NCBI GenBank assembly: GCA_965230045.1
Contig: OZ245940.1
Span: 186,001-250,000 of the forward strand
Length of the DNA: 64,000 bases
Source: G963662905 sp965230045
Lineage (GTDB): Bacteria; Bacteroidota; Bacteroidia; Bacteroidales; WRLA01
Direction: 5' to 3'
Below, one piece after another: positions 8,335 through 17,133 of this stretch (position 1 is the stretch's first letter; the number at the start of each line of letters is the position of its first letter). Made by a program: the position numbers and the translations under genes. The notes under the pieces were generated by a model. The model ran no database searches. It was given only the letters and a program-made list of their open reading frames with translations, and was not told where the DNA came from.

Positions 8335-9471
8335 CTAAAAAAATGAACCTGCAATGGACATGATTTGCCTGAATGAACGGTCCACTTGTGGCTGAAGACC
8401 CGGTTTGTTCACAGGAAAAGGATTTTCGTGGGCGTAGGGATATGGGAAATCAAGGATTATATTTTTCAGGTGCCTGCTGCCTGTGCGCAGATTTTCTTTC
8501 ACGGCCTGGGCAGGAATTACCTGATCGCGCAAAAGGCTTACGGACAAAAACCTGTTTTTAATGCCATCAAAACATTGTTCCCTGAAATCGCGCAGATAAT
8601 TTTTCCGCAACATGGCTATAAATGATCGCCATAAATATGGAAACCCTTGCAGGGAAGGGCGCTCTATTTCGGAACGGATTTGCTCCGTATCCTGGCCCAG
8701 ATAAAAATTTTTCAGGGAAGCGAAGGCTTTATCGTCCATTATCAGGCGGGAAATACCATTCATATCTTCAAAGCTTGAGCCACCACAAAACAACATGGTT
8801 TTGGAGTCTTTGAAAACATCATCCGGATTGCTCAATAAAAGGATTTGCGTGAGGAATGCTCCGATGGAATAGGCAAAGAAATCGAATTGGCAATCTTCGG
8901 CCAAAAGAGGATGGTTGCCTGATCGCGCCTGTTGGATGAGTTTGATGACATCGTAGTAGCTCTGGATGCCGGAAGTACAAAACAGGGATGGTTGTTGCTC
9001 CAGGCGAACACTGAGTGCGGCATTGGCCACGCTGGCTGCGGAAGATCCGCTTTTACGGTCAAACATCAGGCTGGACATGGCTCTGGGATTACTCCATTCA
9101 CGGGGTGACCGGTTCATATGAAATGCAATCGGGAAAAGGATAACGGCATGTCCGCTTTTTATAGAGAGTTCTGATGCCCAACTGAGGTATTTCGTCCAGC
9201 TTCGTTCATTCAAACCATGAAATAAAAATATTGCTTTATGATGCCTTCTTTTTTGTGCAGGTACAAAAACCGGATAACGGAAAGACATATTTCCATCAAA
9301 TACCTGCCTGCCGTTTGGTTCGGTATATATCAAGGGCTGCCCTGATGAAAATCCTGTTGCCGATTCAAAGTCAAAATTCCAGGCTTCTGTTCCGCTTTCC
9401 GGGAATAAGCATTGCTCTTTACCCAGCTCGAATGCCTTATTTAAATAGTTGAATTGTTCTGAATATTCCAT
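8335..9471 (-). CDS. DUF6051-type alpha/beta-hydrolase-like protein
   Basis: 378 aa with no signal peptide. FLFHGLNER (about 82-90) resembles an oxyanion-hole loop, and FAYSIGAF (about 199-206) resembles a nucleophile elbow with a central Ser. A late His is available near the C-terminus (PYAHENPF). These fit an alpha/beta-hydrolase fold. The overall sequence resembles the Bacteroidota family I know as DUF6051, whose function is not established. It stands alone, 84 bp from the PNGase-like gene start and transcribed away from the LytTR gene. Substrate unknown. Confidence 0.6.
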   Translation of the reverse strand: MEYSEQFNYLNKAFELGKEQCLFPESGTEAWNFDFESATGFSSGQPLIYTEPNGRQVFDGNMSFRYPVFVPAQKRRHHKAIFLFHGLNERSWTKYLSWASELSIKSGHAVILFPIAFHMNRSPREWSNPRAMSSLMFDRKSGSSAASVANAALSVRLEQQPSLFCTSGIQSYYDVIKLIQQARSGNHPLLAEDCQFDFFAYSIGAFLTQILLLSNPDDVFKDSKTMLFCGGSSFEDMNGISRLIMDDKAFASLKNFYLGQDTEQIRSEIERPSLQGFPYLWRSFIAMLRKNYLRDFREQCFDGIKNRFLSVSLLRDQVIPAQAVKENLRTGSRHLKNIILDFPYPYAHENPFPVNKPGLQPQVDRSFRQIMSIAGSFF

Positions 9472-9579
9472 TTCTTAAAATCTTAAGCCTGATTGGCGTT
9501 TGCAATATATATGCAGGCATGAGGCAAAAGCAAATGGATGTGACACAGAAAAATATTGTGCGTTGAAGACATCATTTTT

Positions 9580-9698
9580 GGGATAAAGCTTAAAAATGCG
9601 GGTTAAATCATTAAACCCGGGATAAATGATTTTATCCCATTTTTACAAAATTTATCCCATGATTACATGTCTTTCTCTTGAGAAATGAAAAATCCCAT
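9580..9698. promoter_or_regulatory. Repeated ATCCCAT motifs upstream of the LytTR gene
   Basis: TTTATCCCAT occurs at 9631-9640 and again at 9651-9660, exactly 20 bp apart. A further TCCCAT lies at 9693-9698. Inverted copies (GGGATAAA) are at 9580-9587 and 9619-9626. Direct repeats two helical turns apart are typical of LytTR-family binding sites, so this may be the binding site of the adjacent regulator. Confidence 0.5.
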
Positions 9699-9710
9699 TG
9701 GGTAATATGC

Positions 9711-9718
9711 TATCTTTG
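9711..9718 (+). promoter_or_regulatory. -7 promoter element of the LytTR gene
   Basis: TATCTTTG matches TAnnTTTG. A TTTG -33 box is not seen at the expected distance; the nearest upstream feature is the TCCCAT at 9693-9698. This suits an activator-dependent promoter. The leader would be only about 10-15 nt. Confidence 0.5.
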
Positions 9719-9735
9719 CAGGGACAGCACACGAG

Positions 9736-10575
9736 ATGAACTTACGAAAAGGCATACCGGATTATTTTATCGACCGATCGAATACAACGATTCAGATTGT
9801 ATTCACGAGTATTTTTGCTTTTGTGTTTATCAACATCTACAAGCCCTTTGGCTCAGGTCAATGGTATGATGTAAGTGAGGAAAAATTCCTTTTTTTCAGT
9901 GCACTTTTGGTCATTTGGGGCATGCTGGTCGTTATTATCAGCCGCACTCTGGTAAACCGCTTACTAAGTAAGGTGCACAAGATTACTGTTGGCAATTATC
10001 TACTGCTCGTTTTAGCAGAAATCTCTTTAATGGCCGGCCTTTATACCAGTTTGGAAGTGTGGGTTTTGAAAGATGCCCGTTTTTGGGGCGAGATTTTTTA
10101 TATTGCCATTCAAAACACCTCACTAATCTTATTGATCCCTTATATCATCAGTCTGTTGTTTTTTGCTTATAAAGACAAAAAACGAAATATCGAACAGCTG
10201 ATGCGCGGCAATACCGATCCTTTTATCAGCTTTTATGATGAGGCCGGCGTGCTCCGCCTGACGATCAAAGCGGAAAACCTGCTGTATCTGGAATCCAGCG
10301 AAAATTATGTAGAAATCCGTTACCTCAAAGAACGAAAAATTGCGGTTTATCTATTGCGTTCGAGCCTCAAAAGGCTGGAAGATACACTTGCGGAATATAA
10401 TCTGGTCCGTTGCCACCGCAGCTTTATCGTTAATTTAAAAAAGGTGCACCACCTGAGCAAGGCTGGAGGAGGAAGCTATAAAATGTATCTTGATTCACCG
10501 GAAGAGATCAGCATTCCGGTTTCAAAAACTTATGCTCAGAACCTTTTGGAAAAGGTATCCGGGAAAGTTCAATAA
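9736..10575 (+). CDS. LytTR-family regulator with membrane-spanning N-terminus
   Basis: 279 aa. Four hydrophobic segments (about 19-36, 50-69, 85-104, 120-144) are followed by a charged linker and a C-terminal LytTR DNA-binding domain (about 175-272). The domain shows LLYLESSENYVEI, the RCHRSFIVNL core and ISIPVSKTYAQ. There is no receiver domain, so it is a membrane-tethered one-component regulator, or it works with an unlinked partner. The phased ATCCCAT repeats upstream suggest autoregulation. It is convergent with the S46 peptidase gene. A second regulator of the same design is at 25649-26536. Confidence 0.88.
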   Translation: MNLRKGIPDYFIDRSNTTIQIVFTSIFAFVFINIYKPFGSGQWYDVSEEKFLFFSALLVIWGMLVVIISRTLVNRLLSKVHKITVGNYLLLVLAEISLMAGLYTSLEVWVLKDARFWGEIFYIAIQNTSLILLIPYIISLLFFAYKDKKRNIEQLMRGNTDPFISFYDEAGVLRLTIKAENLLYLESSENYVEIRYLKERKIAVYLLRSSLKRLEDTLAEYNLVRCHRSFIVNLKKVHHLSKAGGGSYKMYLDSPEEISIPVSKTYAQNLLEKVSGKVQ

Positions 10576-10602
10576 GTTTTATATCACAAAAAGGCAAAAA
10601 AA

Positions 10603-10625
10603 AGACCCGGTAACCAGCCGGGTCT
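10603..10625 (-). terminator. Terminator of the S46 peptidase gene
   Basis: Stem AGACCCGG / CCGGGTCT with a 7-nt loop and a T run on the minus strand. It lies between the convergent LytTR and S46 genes and may also stop the LytTR transcript. Confidence 0.7.
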
Positions 10626-10676
10626 AACCATCAACCATTACTAACCAGAAAACCGGTTAGAGAAAAAACCATATCT

Positions 10677-12824
10677 TTAGTTTTGAACTATATTCATTTC
10701 ATCAATAAGACGCTGTGCCCCGGCATACTTATCAACGACGAACAGCACATAGCGGATATCGCAAACAATAGTGCGCTGCAGTTCTTCATCGAATTCAATA
10801 TCGCCACTCATGGCTTCTGAATTTCCATCGAAGGCCGTACCGATTAATTCACCATTGGCATTGATTACAGGGCTACCGGAATTACCACCGGTAATATCGT
10901 GATCTGTGAGAAAGCAAACCGGCATCTTATCGCCAATACCATAACGTCCATAATCCTTCTTATTGTATAATTCCTTTAATTTTTCAGGAACAATAAATTC
11001 TTCGTTGTCCGGATCTTCTTTTTCCATCACACCTTCGAGGTAAGTCATTACATCATACTGCACGGCATCGCGTGGAATATAGTCGTTTACAATACCATAG
11101 GTAACACGCATTGTGGAGTTGGCATCGGGATAATAGAGTTTATCGCTGTTCATTTCACGCAAACCACGGATGAACAACCGGCGTGCTTTGGCCAGTTTTT
11201 CTTCAACAGGGGCGCTTTTGGCCGATATCTGGCGGTAAATTCCAAATACGGAATTCACAGCTTCAAGGCCGGGATCCTTTTGAAGTTTCTTGGCTTTTGC
11301 TTTTTCCAGGAAGGCATCAACACTTTCCTGAGAAGCAAAAATTGATTTTTTATAAACGTAATCAGCATACTTATTAAAATCGCCTTTGAATTTTGGAAGC
11401 ACCACATCCGCAATTACGGAAGGACGCATTTTCGGAGGCATATTGTTATACCATTCTTCCAACATAGCAACAAAAATTTTCTTGTCTGTTGGCATATTGT
11501 AGTCTTTGTAGAGCTCTGCTGCACGCGCACGGTAACGTTCGATGGCTTCTTCATTCCATTCGTTTTCAATTTCGGACTGCATTCCCTGCATACGAAAAGC
11601 GTTGAAAAGCATTTTTGAGCCTGTGAGCGTTTCTACAAAATACCAGAAAAGCACATCGGTTTTTTCGCCACTTTTATATTTATAGGCATCACGTATGTCG
11701 TTGATTACGTTTCCGTATATTTTCTTACGTTGCGGATCTGCATTGGCCCATTTCTGGAATTCGTCTTCAATAGCACGTTTCTGACCTGCTACATCAAGGC
11801 GCTTCAGGGCTTTCGCTTCTTCGTCGGCTTTCTTCCAGAAATTGCCCAAATAGGCGTATTCGCTGGCATAGGCAATACGGATTGCGTCATCGGCATCCAT
11901 ATCTTCTTTCATGATTTTCATTTTAATATCCTTAAGATGATGCTGTGTGGGATCGAGTTGTTCCACAGTTTCATCAATACCGTAAGAAGAACGGTAGCGG
12001 TCGGTTGAGCCGGGATAGCCCCATATCATTGCAAAATCATTTTCCTGCACACCATCAAGGGAAACAGGAAGGTGGTGTTTGGGTTGGTAAGGAACATTGT
12101 CTTCTGAATAATCGGCAGGATTACCGTCTTTATCGGCATATACCCTGAAGATACTGAAATCTCCGGTATGGCGTGGCCACATCCAGTTGTCGGTATCGCC
12201 ACCATATTTTCCAATGGATGACGGAGGAGCACCCACAAGGCGTACATCACGGAAGGTTTCATATACGAAAAGATAGTACTCATTGCCATCGTACATGCTT
12301 TTTACATCCGCATTGTAATGTGTTCCGTCAATTGCTTTTTCAACAATTTCAGCCTCTGCTTTTCTGATTATTTCACCCCTTTTGTCAGCGCTCATTTCAT
12401 CGGTTACATCCTTTAATACCTGATCAGTAACATCTTCGATACGCACCAGGAAAGAAGCTGTTTTGCCTGGGTTCGGCAATTCTTCGTCAAAACTCATGGC
12501 CCAGAAGCCATCTGTAAGATAGTCGTGATCAACAGAGCTGTGCTTTTGGATATCGCCGTACCCGCAGTGGTGGTTGGTAAGCAGGAGTCCCTGGGAAGAG
12601 ATGATTTCTCCGGTACAATTTCCGCCATCCAGCATAACAATGGCATCTTTGAGGCTGGAATGGTTCACACTATAAAGATCTTCGGCAGTGAGTTTCAAGC
12701 CCATTTTTTGCATCTCGGCAATATTTTTTTTCAGAAGGAAAGGCAGCCACATGCCTTCTCCTGCTACCAGGGCCTGATTGAGGAAAAAGAATAGCCCTAG
12801 GCTAAACAGTAATACTTTTTTCAT
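10677..12824 (-). CDS. S46 family dipeptidyl-peptidase (DPP7/DPP11 type)
   Basis: The ATG at 12824 (715 aa) is chosen because it gives a clean signal peptide (MKKVLLFSLGLFFF, cleavage near residue 21). A longer frame from 12893 adds 23 unrelated residues. Chymotrypsin-like serine peptidase motifs are clear: TNHHCGYG (catalytic His, about 85-86), DNWMWPRHTGDF (Asp region) and GGNSGSPVIN (catalytic Ser). The residue after AFD downstream of the Ser is Gly. By my recollection of the Porphyromonas enzymes, this is the position that separates DPP7 (Gly, hydrophobic P1) from DPP11 (Arg, acidic P1), so DPP7-like specificity is likely. Role: periplasmic release of dipeptides from oligopeptides in a peptide-fermenting cell. 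Confidence 0.92.
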   Translation of the reverse strand: MKKVLLFSLGLFFFLNQALVAGEGMWLPFLLKKNIAEMQKMGLKLTAEDLYSVNHSSLKDAIVMLDGGNCTGEIISSQGLLLTNHHCGYGDIQKHSSVDHDYLTDGFWAMSFDEELPNPGKTASFLVRIEDVTDQVLKDVTDEMSADKRGEIIRKAEAEIVEKAIDGTHYNADVKSMYDGNEYYLFVYETFRDVRLVGAPPSSIGKYGGDTDNWMWPRHTGDFSIFRVYADKDGNPADYSEDNVPYQPKHHLPVSLDGVQENDFAMIWGYPGSTDRYRSSYGIDETVEQLDPTQHHLKDIKMKIMKEDMDADDAIRIAYASEYAYLGNFWKKADEEAKALKRLDVAGQKRAIEDEFQKWANADPQRKKIYGNVINDIRDAYKYKSGEKTDVLFWYFVETLTGSKMLFNAFRMQGMQSEIENEWNEEAIERYRARAAELYKDYNMPTDKKIFVAMLEEWYNNMPPKMRPSVIADVVLPKFKGDFNKYADYVYKKSIFASQESVDAFLEKAKAKKLQKDPGLEAVNSVFGIYRQISAKSAPVEEKLAKARRLFIRGLREMNSDKLYYPDANSTMRVTYGIVNDYIPRDAVQYDVMTYLEGVMEKEDPDNEEFIVPEKLKELYNKKDYGRYGIGDKMPVCFLTDHDITGGNSGSPVINANGELIGTAFDGNSEAMSGDIEFDEELQRTIVCDIRYVLFVVDKYAGAQRLIDEMNIVQN

Positions 12825-13018
12825 TCTAGGAATTAATTTATGGTTTAAAGCTGCAGGTATATCAATAAATATGCCGAATTTTATAACACGCATATAATCA
12901 ATAATTTTAAATCATATTTTATCCGAGATGTGTACATTATGTGACGATCCGTGTTCAAAAACGAACAGATTTAGAAAAGAAGGAGAGCCTATGTTTTCAG
13001 GAGCTGTTTCCCTGCCTA

Positions 13019-13591
13019 TTATTTTGAAGGAAAAGAGATTTCCGGAGGAAGATGCCTGTCTTCTATTAGGATGTAGTTGATTTCACCACCATCCCGGTTA
13101 CGCACTTCAAGTATGCTGAAGGGTTCCATTTTGAGCTTTTCGCCCATTCCTTCCAAAACCGGGCGAAGGCGCCATTCGGCAGCATATAAATTGAGCCAGT
13201 TCTCGTAAATCATGCTTCCAATAATGCAAAATCCCGGATTGATACGGACTGTCAGGAATTTTTCGCGGACAACATTGAGTTTATCATGCTCATCTTTCCC
13301 TATTACACAGCCAATCAGGGCATTGATATCCTCGCTCCCTGTTTTATCTTTGATAATGAAAACTGTTTTATACACAGAAACGCCTTCCTGGTTCAAATCG
13401 GCGATCAGCTCATCCGTGGCGTCTCTCATGGATGCAGGACTGCCTTCGAAAAAGCGATAGCTGATATAAAATGGGTTAATTTCCTGCTGTCTTACATCCG
13501 TAGCTTCAAAAAAGCCGCCGTACCAACCTGCCAGCATGATTAAAATGCCCAATGAAGATATTGACCAAAGGGAAGCACGGATAATTCTCAT
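13019..13591 (-). CDS. Small membrane-anchored protein, GyrI-like fold suspected
   Basis: 190 aa from the ATG at 13591. A longer frame from 13645 would start inside the terminator hairpin at 13635-13666. One N-terminal transmembrane helix (about 7-27) is followed by a soluble domain of about 150 residues beginning INPFYISYRFFEG. Its length and pattern resemble a single-helix-anchored GyrI-like small-molecule-binding domain, but no diagnostic motif settles it. Function unknown. It lies alone between the trpS terminator and the S46 peptidase gene. Confidence 0.55.
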   Translation of the reverse strand: MRIIRASLWSISSLGILIMLAGWYGGFFEATDVRQQEINPFYISYRFFEGSPASMRDATDELIADLNQEGVSVYKTVFIIKDKTGSEDINALIGCVIGKDEHDKLNVVREKFLTVRINPGFCIIGSMIYENWLNLYAAEWRLRPVLEGMGEKLKMEPFSILEVRNRDGGEINYILIEDRHLPPEISFPSK

Positions 13592-13634
13592 AAAATGAAT
13601 TTGTTTTTTCGGATTCGCTTTTGCAAGGTACAAA

Positions 13635-13666
13635 AAACCCGACAATACCGGGGCAATGTCGGGTTT
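13635..13666 (-). terminator. Terminator downstream of trpS
   Basis: Stem AAACCCGACA / TGTCGGGTTT with a 12-nt loop, 21 bp beyond the trpS stop. A/T runs on both sides could let it work in both directions. Confidence 0.75.
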
Positions 13667-13686
13667 GTTAGAAAAGATAATATCAT

Positions 13687-14682
13687 TTAAAAAGGCCGTA
13701 TTCCAATTATTTCACGCACTTCTTTCACTGTTTTGGCAGCGCTTTCACGTGCTTTTTCTGCTCCTTCGCGAACCACTCTCCTAAGAAAGGCTTCATCGTT
13801 TTTAAATTCTTCGATCCGTTCGCGGAATGGTTCTGTAAAACGGATCATATCTTCGGCGAGCTGTTTTTTCAGGTCACCATAGCGTATTGTACAGTTGTTG
13901 TATTTTTCGTCGAAATCTTTCACGATTTCGTCATCAGTAACCAAAGACATGAGTGTAAACAGGTTTTGGATTGCTTCCGGTTTTTGCTGGTTCATTTCTG
14001 TTGGGCCTGAATCAGTAACCGCACGCATGATTTTCTTACGGAGTTTTTTCGGGTCTTCACTCAGGAAAATGGCATTTCCTTCGCCTTCCGATTTTCCCAT
14101 TTTTCCCGAACCATCAAGACCCGGAACTTTCACCAAAGCTTCACCAAAATTAAAAGGGGCCGGAATGGGGAAATACTCCACTTTGTACATCCGGTTAAAG
14201 CGGCGCGCAAAAGTGCGCATCATTTCCAGGTTTTGTTCCTGGTCTTTCCCAACAGGCACTTTTGCCGATTTATGGATAATCACGTCGGCAGCCATAAGTG
14301 TTGGGTATGTAAGCAGCCCGGCATTAACATTATCGGGTTGCTTCCTTACTTTTTCCTTAAAGGATGTAACACGCTCTAATTCACCAAGATATGCATTCAT
14401 ATTCAGCAAAAGGTACAGCTCTGTTACTTCTGGAACATCACTTTGTATATAAATTGTGGATTTTTCGGGATCAAGGCCAACAGCAAGGTATTCTGCCAAT
14501 ACCTGACGGACATTCCCATGCAAGTCGGCTGGTGTTGGGTGCGTTGTAAGTGAATGATAATCAGCAATAAAGAAGAAACAGTCATTCTCTTGCTGCATCT
14601 TGATAAAATTCTGAATTGCACCAAAATAATTACCGAGATGCAATTGTCCTGTCGGGCGTATGCCGCTCACTACTCGTTCCAT
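13687..14682 (-). CDS. trpS: Tryptophanyl-tRNA synthetase
   Basis: 331 aa, normal length for bacterial TrpRS. The class I signature appears as PTGQLHLGN (HIGH motif, residues 10-18). The KMSKS loop appears as GKMGKS in LDGSGKMGKSEG (about 195). LMAADVIIHKS and VPVGKDQEQNLE are typical of the family. It charges tRNA-Trp in the cytoplasm. It lies 15 bp downstream of rng and ends in a strong hairpin. Confidence 0.97.
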   Translation of the reverse strand: MERVVSGIRPTGQLHLGNYFGAIQNFIKMQQENDCFFFIADYHSLTTHPTPADLHGNVRQVLAEYLAVGLDPEKSTIYIQSDVPEVTELYLLLNMNAYLGELERVTSFKEKVRKQPDNVNAGLLTYPTLMAADVIIHKSAKVPVGKDQEQNLEMMRTFARRFNRMYKVEYFPIPAPFNFGEALVKVPGLDGSGKMGKSEGEGNAIFLSEDPKKLRKKIMRAVTDSGPTEMNQQKPEAIQNLFTLMSLVTDDEIVKDFDEKYNNCTIRYGDLKKQLAEDMIRFTEPFRERIEEFKNDEAFLRRVVREGAEKARESAAKTVKEVREIIGIRPF

Positions 14683-14697
14683 AAATCTGTATGGGTA

Positions 14698-16248
14698 TTA
14701 AATTTTAATTTCTTCGTTATTTTTATTAAAAAAATGATATTCAAGCATATGGTAGGAATTTTCGGCTTTCACTTTAATATTCCTTCTGTACTGGAAATAC
14801 CATTTAAGTCTTAATGACGGAAATCCTTTGGTAACAAATGCGGCAAGGAAAGGGTGCATATTAATGCGCAGGCTTTTTTCGTTTTGCTCATGCACCAGAT
14901 ACCGCAGGTTACTGATAATCTCATCAATAACTACAATACTGGGTTTTATTTCGCCTGTTCCTTTGCAAACCGGGCATTTTTCAAGCACTTTTACTTTCGT
15001 TTCGGGGCGCACCCTTTGACGGGTTATTTGCACGAGTCCAAATTTAGAGGGAGGCAGAATGGTGTGTTTGGCATTATCACGTGCCATTTCCTCTTTGAGG
15101 TGTTCGAAGAGTTTCCGCCGGTTTTTCGCATCACCCATATCAATAAAATCTACTACGATGATACCGCCCATATCCCTCAGGCGTAACTGGCGTGCCACTT
15201 CCGTAGCTGCCTCTATGTTCACTTCCAGGGCATTGGTTTCCTGATCACTGCCTTTTTTAACCCGATGACCGCTATTGATATCAATTACATGCAGAGCTTC
15301 AGTATGTTCAATAATCAGATAAATACCACTTTTGATGGTTACAGTACGTCCAAAAGAATTCTGGATCTGCTTATTCACGCCAAACTGGTCGAAAATGGGC
15401 GATTTGCCTTTAAACATTTTCACGATATCAACCTTATCGGGAGAAATCGTTTGGACATAATTTTTGATTTCATCCGCCATTGTATGGTCATTGACATGAA
15501 TGGCGTTAAAAGATTCATTGAGCAGGTCGCGCAAAATGGCGGACGTACGGTCAAGTTCGCTGCAAACCTTTTGTGGTGGCTGGACATCTGCCAGCTTTTG
15601 TGTTGCGGTATCCCATTTTTTTAACAGGTTCCGCAGGTCTGCATCCAGTTGAGCTACCATTTTATTTTCGGCAACCGTTCGGATAATAACGCCAAAATTT
15701 TTCGGACGAATGCTATTGATCAGGCGTTTAAGCCTTTTTCTTTCTTCCGGGTTTTTAATTTTCTGGCTTACCGACACACGGTTCGAAAAGGGTACCAATA
15801 CGAGATACCTGCCGGCAAAACTGATTTCGGAACTTACCCTGGGGCCTTTTGTGGAGATGGGCTCTTTGGCTATTTGCACCATAACAGGCTGGCCAACAGT
15901 AAGAACACTGCTAATTTTACCGGTTTTTTCAATATCTGGTTCTTGTTTCAGGTTGCTCACAGTAATATTGTTCAACCTGTTGCCCATTCCCAATCGGACA
16001 AATTTTATGAGGCTCTGAACCTGTGGGCCCAGATCAAGGTAATGCAGAAAGGCATCTTTTTCATAGCCTACATTAACAAAAGCAGCATTGAGGCCGGTCA
16101 TAATTTTTTTAACCTTCCCAATATAGATATCGCCTACTGCAAACTCATTGTTTCCTTTTTCCTCGTGCAGTTCAACAAGATTCCGGTCTTCAAGCAAGGC
16201 TATTTTTACCTCGGAAGCTTCAGAATCAATTATCAGGTCTTTATTCAC
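14698..16248 (-). CDS. rng: Rne/Rng family endoribonuclease (RNase G type)
   Basis: 516 aa, the usual size for Bacteroidota RNase G. The N-terminal region has an S1 RNA-binding domain (about 37-125, AVGDIYIGKVKKI). The catalytic acidic residues fall in VIDINSG and IVVDFIDMGD. The zinc-link CPVCKGTG follows near residue 425, then a short C-terminal domain. There is no long disordered scaffold as in E. coli RNase E. It cleaves 5'-monophosphorylated RNA in mRNA decay and rRNA maturation. It is likely co-transcribed with trpS. Confidence 0.95.
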   Translation of the reverse strand: MNKDLIIDSEASEVKIALLEDRNLVELHEEKGNNEFAVGDIYIGKVKKIMTGLNAAFVNVGYEKDAFLHYLDLGPQVQSLIKFVRLGMGNRLNNITVSNLKQEPDIEKTGKISSVLTVGQPVMVQIAKEPISTKGPRVSSEISFAGRYLVLVPFSNRVSVSQKIKNPEERKRLKRLINSIRPKNFGVIIRTVAENKMVAQLDADLRNLLKKWDTATQKLADVQPPQKVCSELDRTSAILRDLLNESFNAIHVNDHTMADEIKNYVQTISPDKVDIVKMFKGKSPIFDQFGVNKQIQNSFGRTVTIKSGIYLIIEHTEALHVIDINSGHRVKKGSDQETNALEVNIEAATEVARQLRLRDMGGIIVVDFIDMGDAKNRRKLFEHLKEEMARDNAKHTILPPSKFGLVQITRQRVRPETKVKVLEKCPVCKGTGEIKPSIVVIDEIISNLRYLVHEQNEKSLRINMHPFLAAFVTKGFPSLRLKWYFQYRRNIKVKAENSYHMLEYHFFNKNNEEIKI

Positions 16249-16350
16249 ATTATAAATTCTTTAGGTTCCTATTTGCAAAGAGTTGCAGGGTTAATAACAA
16301 AACATATGATGCAAACAGGTCGGGAACATCTACAAATCCAAACAACATGA

Positions 16351-16415
16351 TTAACAAGCACCTTTTATAAAGCATAAAAGCCATCGCTGTGCTAATAGCT
16401 TATCATGCTTGTTAA
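16351..16415. repeat. Inverted repeat upstream of rng
   Basis: A perfect 10-bp inverted repeat, TTAACAAGCA (16351-16360) and TGCTTGTTAA (16406-16415), with a 45-nt spacer. It lies about 100-170 bp upstream of the rng start, so it may be a leader structure (RNase E/G transcripts can be self-controlled) or an operator. No function assigned. Confidence 0.35.
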
Positions 16416-16443
16416 GAGTAAATTAGCCTGAATTTGCATAAAC

Positions 16444-16481
16444 ACAAAACAATGCTTCCAAAGATGGAAACATTGTTTTGT
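16444..16481 (-). terminator. Terminator after the small ribosomal-type gene
   Basis: Stem ACAAAACAATG / CATTGTTTTGT with further internal pairing (TTCC/GGAA). It follows the 29-codon gene at 16505-16594 on the minus strand. Confidence 0.7.
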
Positions 16482-16504
16482 ATTTAATTTAAGCGAGAAG
16501 GATT

Positions 16505-16594
16505 TTACTTCTTCTTATGCCTGTTTTTCCGTAAACGTTTTTTCCGTTTGTGGGTTGACATCTTGTGCCTTTTTCTCTTCTTACCGCTCGGCAT
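16505..16594 (-). CDS. Tiny basic ribosome-associated protein (AURKAIP1/COX24-like)
   Basis: 29 codons, ATG at 16594 to TAA at 16505. More than half of the residues are Lys, Arg or His (begins MPSGKKRKRHK, ends RKNRHKKK). Highly basic proteins of this pattern and size occur across Bacteroidota and are annotated as AURKAIP1/COX24-domain (mS38-type) proteins; a bTHX-like ribosomal protein is the alternative. Position supports it: just downstream of the HU gene, with its own terminator at 16444-16481. It probably binds rRNA in the small ribosomal subunit. Confidence 0.8.
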   Translation of the reverse strand: MPSGKKRKRHKMSTHKRKKRLRKNRHKKK

Positions 16595-16626
16595 TTCAAT
16601 AAATTTTAAAACAACAATTAAATGAA

Positions 16627-16920
16627 TTAGTCAGCTACTTCAACATTATCTTTCACTTCGCTTACAAAAGTCTTTGCAGGCTTGAAAGCAGGAATGTTAT
16701 GAGCAGGAATAATGATAGTTGTATTCTTACTGATATTACGGCCTGTTTTTTCAGCCCTTTTTTTGATAACGAAGCTACCAAAACCTCTCAGATATACATT
16801 TTCTCCTTTTGCGAGTGACCCTTTAATGGAGTCCATAAAAGCTTCAACGATGTGCTGTACAGCAACCTTTTCAACGTTAGTTTTGTTAGCGATATCCGCT
16901 ACAATTTCCGCTTTAGTCAT
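16627..16920 (-). CDS. HU/IHF family DNA-binding protein
   Basis: 97 aa. It has the HU/IHF signature: helical N-terminus MTKAEIVADIA, the RGFGSFVIKKRAEKTGRN turn-arm segment, and an IIIPAHNIPAFKPAK end. It is a dimeric, DNA-bending nucleoid protein. The promoter carries a good -7 box (16970-16977), consistent with strong constitutive expression. The tiny ribosomal-type gene lies 32 bp downstream and is likely co-transcribed. Confidence 0.95.
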   Translation of the reverse strand: MTKAEIVADIANKTNVEKVAVQHIVEAFMDSIKGSLAKGENVYLRGFGSFVIKKRAEKTGRNISKNTTIIIPAHNIPAFKPAKTFVSEVKDNVEVAD

Positions 16921-16969
16921 GATCGTATATGTTTTTAATTAACTGATTTATAATTTTCCAACAAGGCTG

Positions 16970-16977
16970 CAAAGATA
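16970..16977 (-). promoter_or_regulatory. -7 promoter element of the HU gene
   Basis: The minus strand reads TATCTTTG followed by CAG, a close match to the Bacteroidota -7 box. The leader would be about 40 nt. Confidence 0.6.
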
Positions 16978-17133
16978 AAAAAAATTTGTTCCGCAATAAA
17001 TTATTTCAAATAAATTTTCATCCTAATGTGCTCTAAATAATATTATTGTAGAAGTTGGAAGGCTTGTGGCAGCTCGCATTTCAACATAAGCCCATTATTA
17101 ATTGTTCATAACTTAAGAAAAACCGGTGTTTTA

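Noticed and set aside
15649..16350. 233-codon plus-strand ORF
   Set aside because: Antisense to rng and its leader; no recognisable domain.
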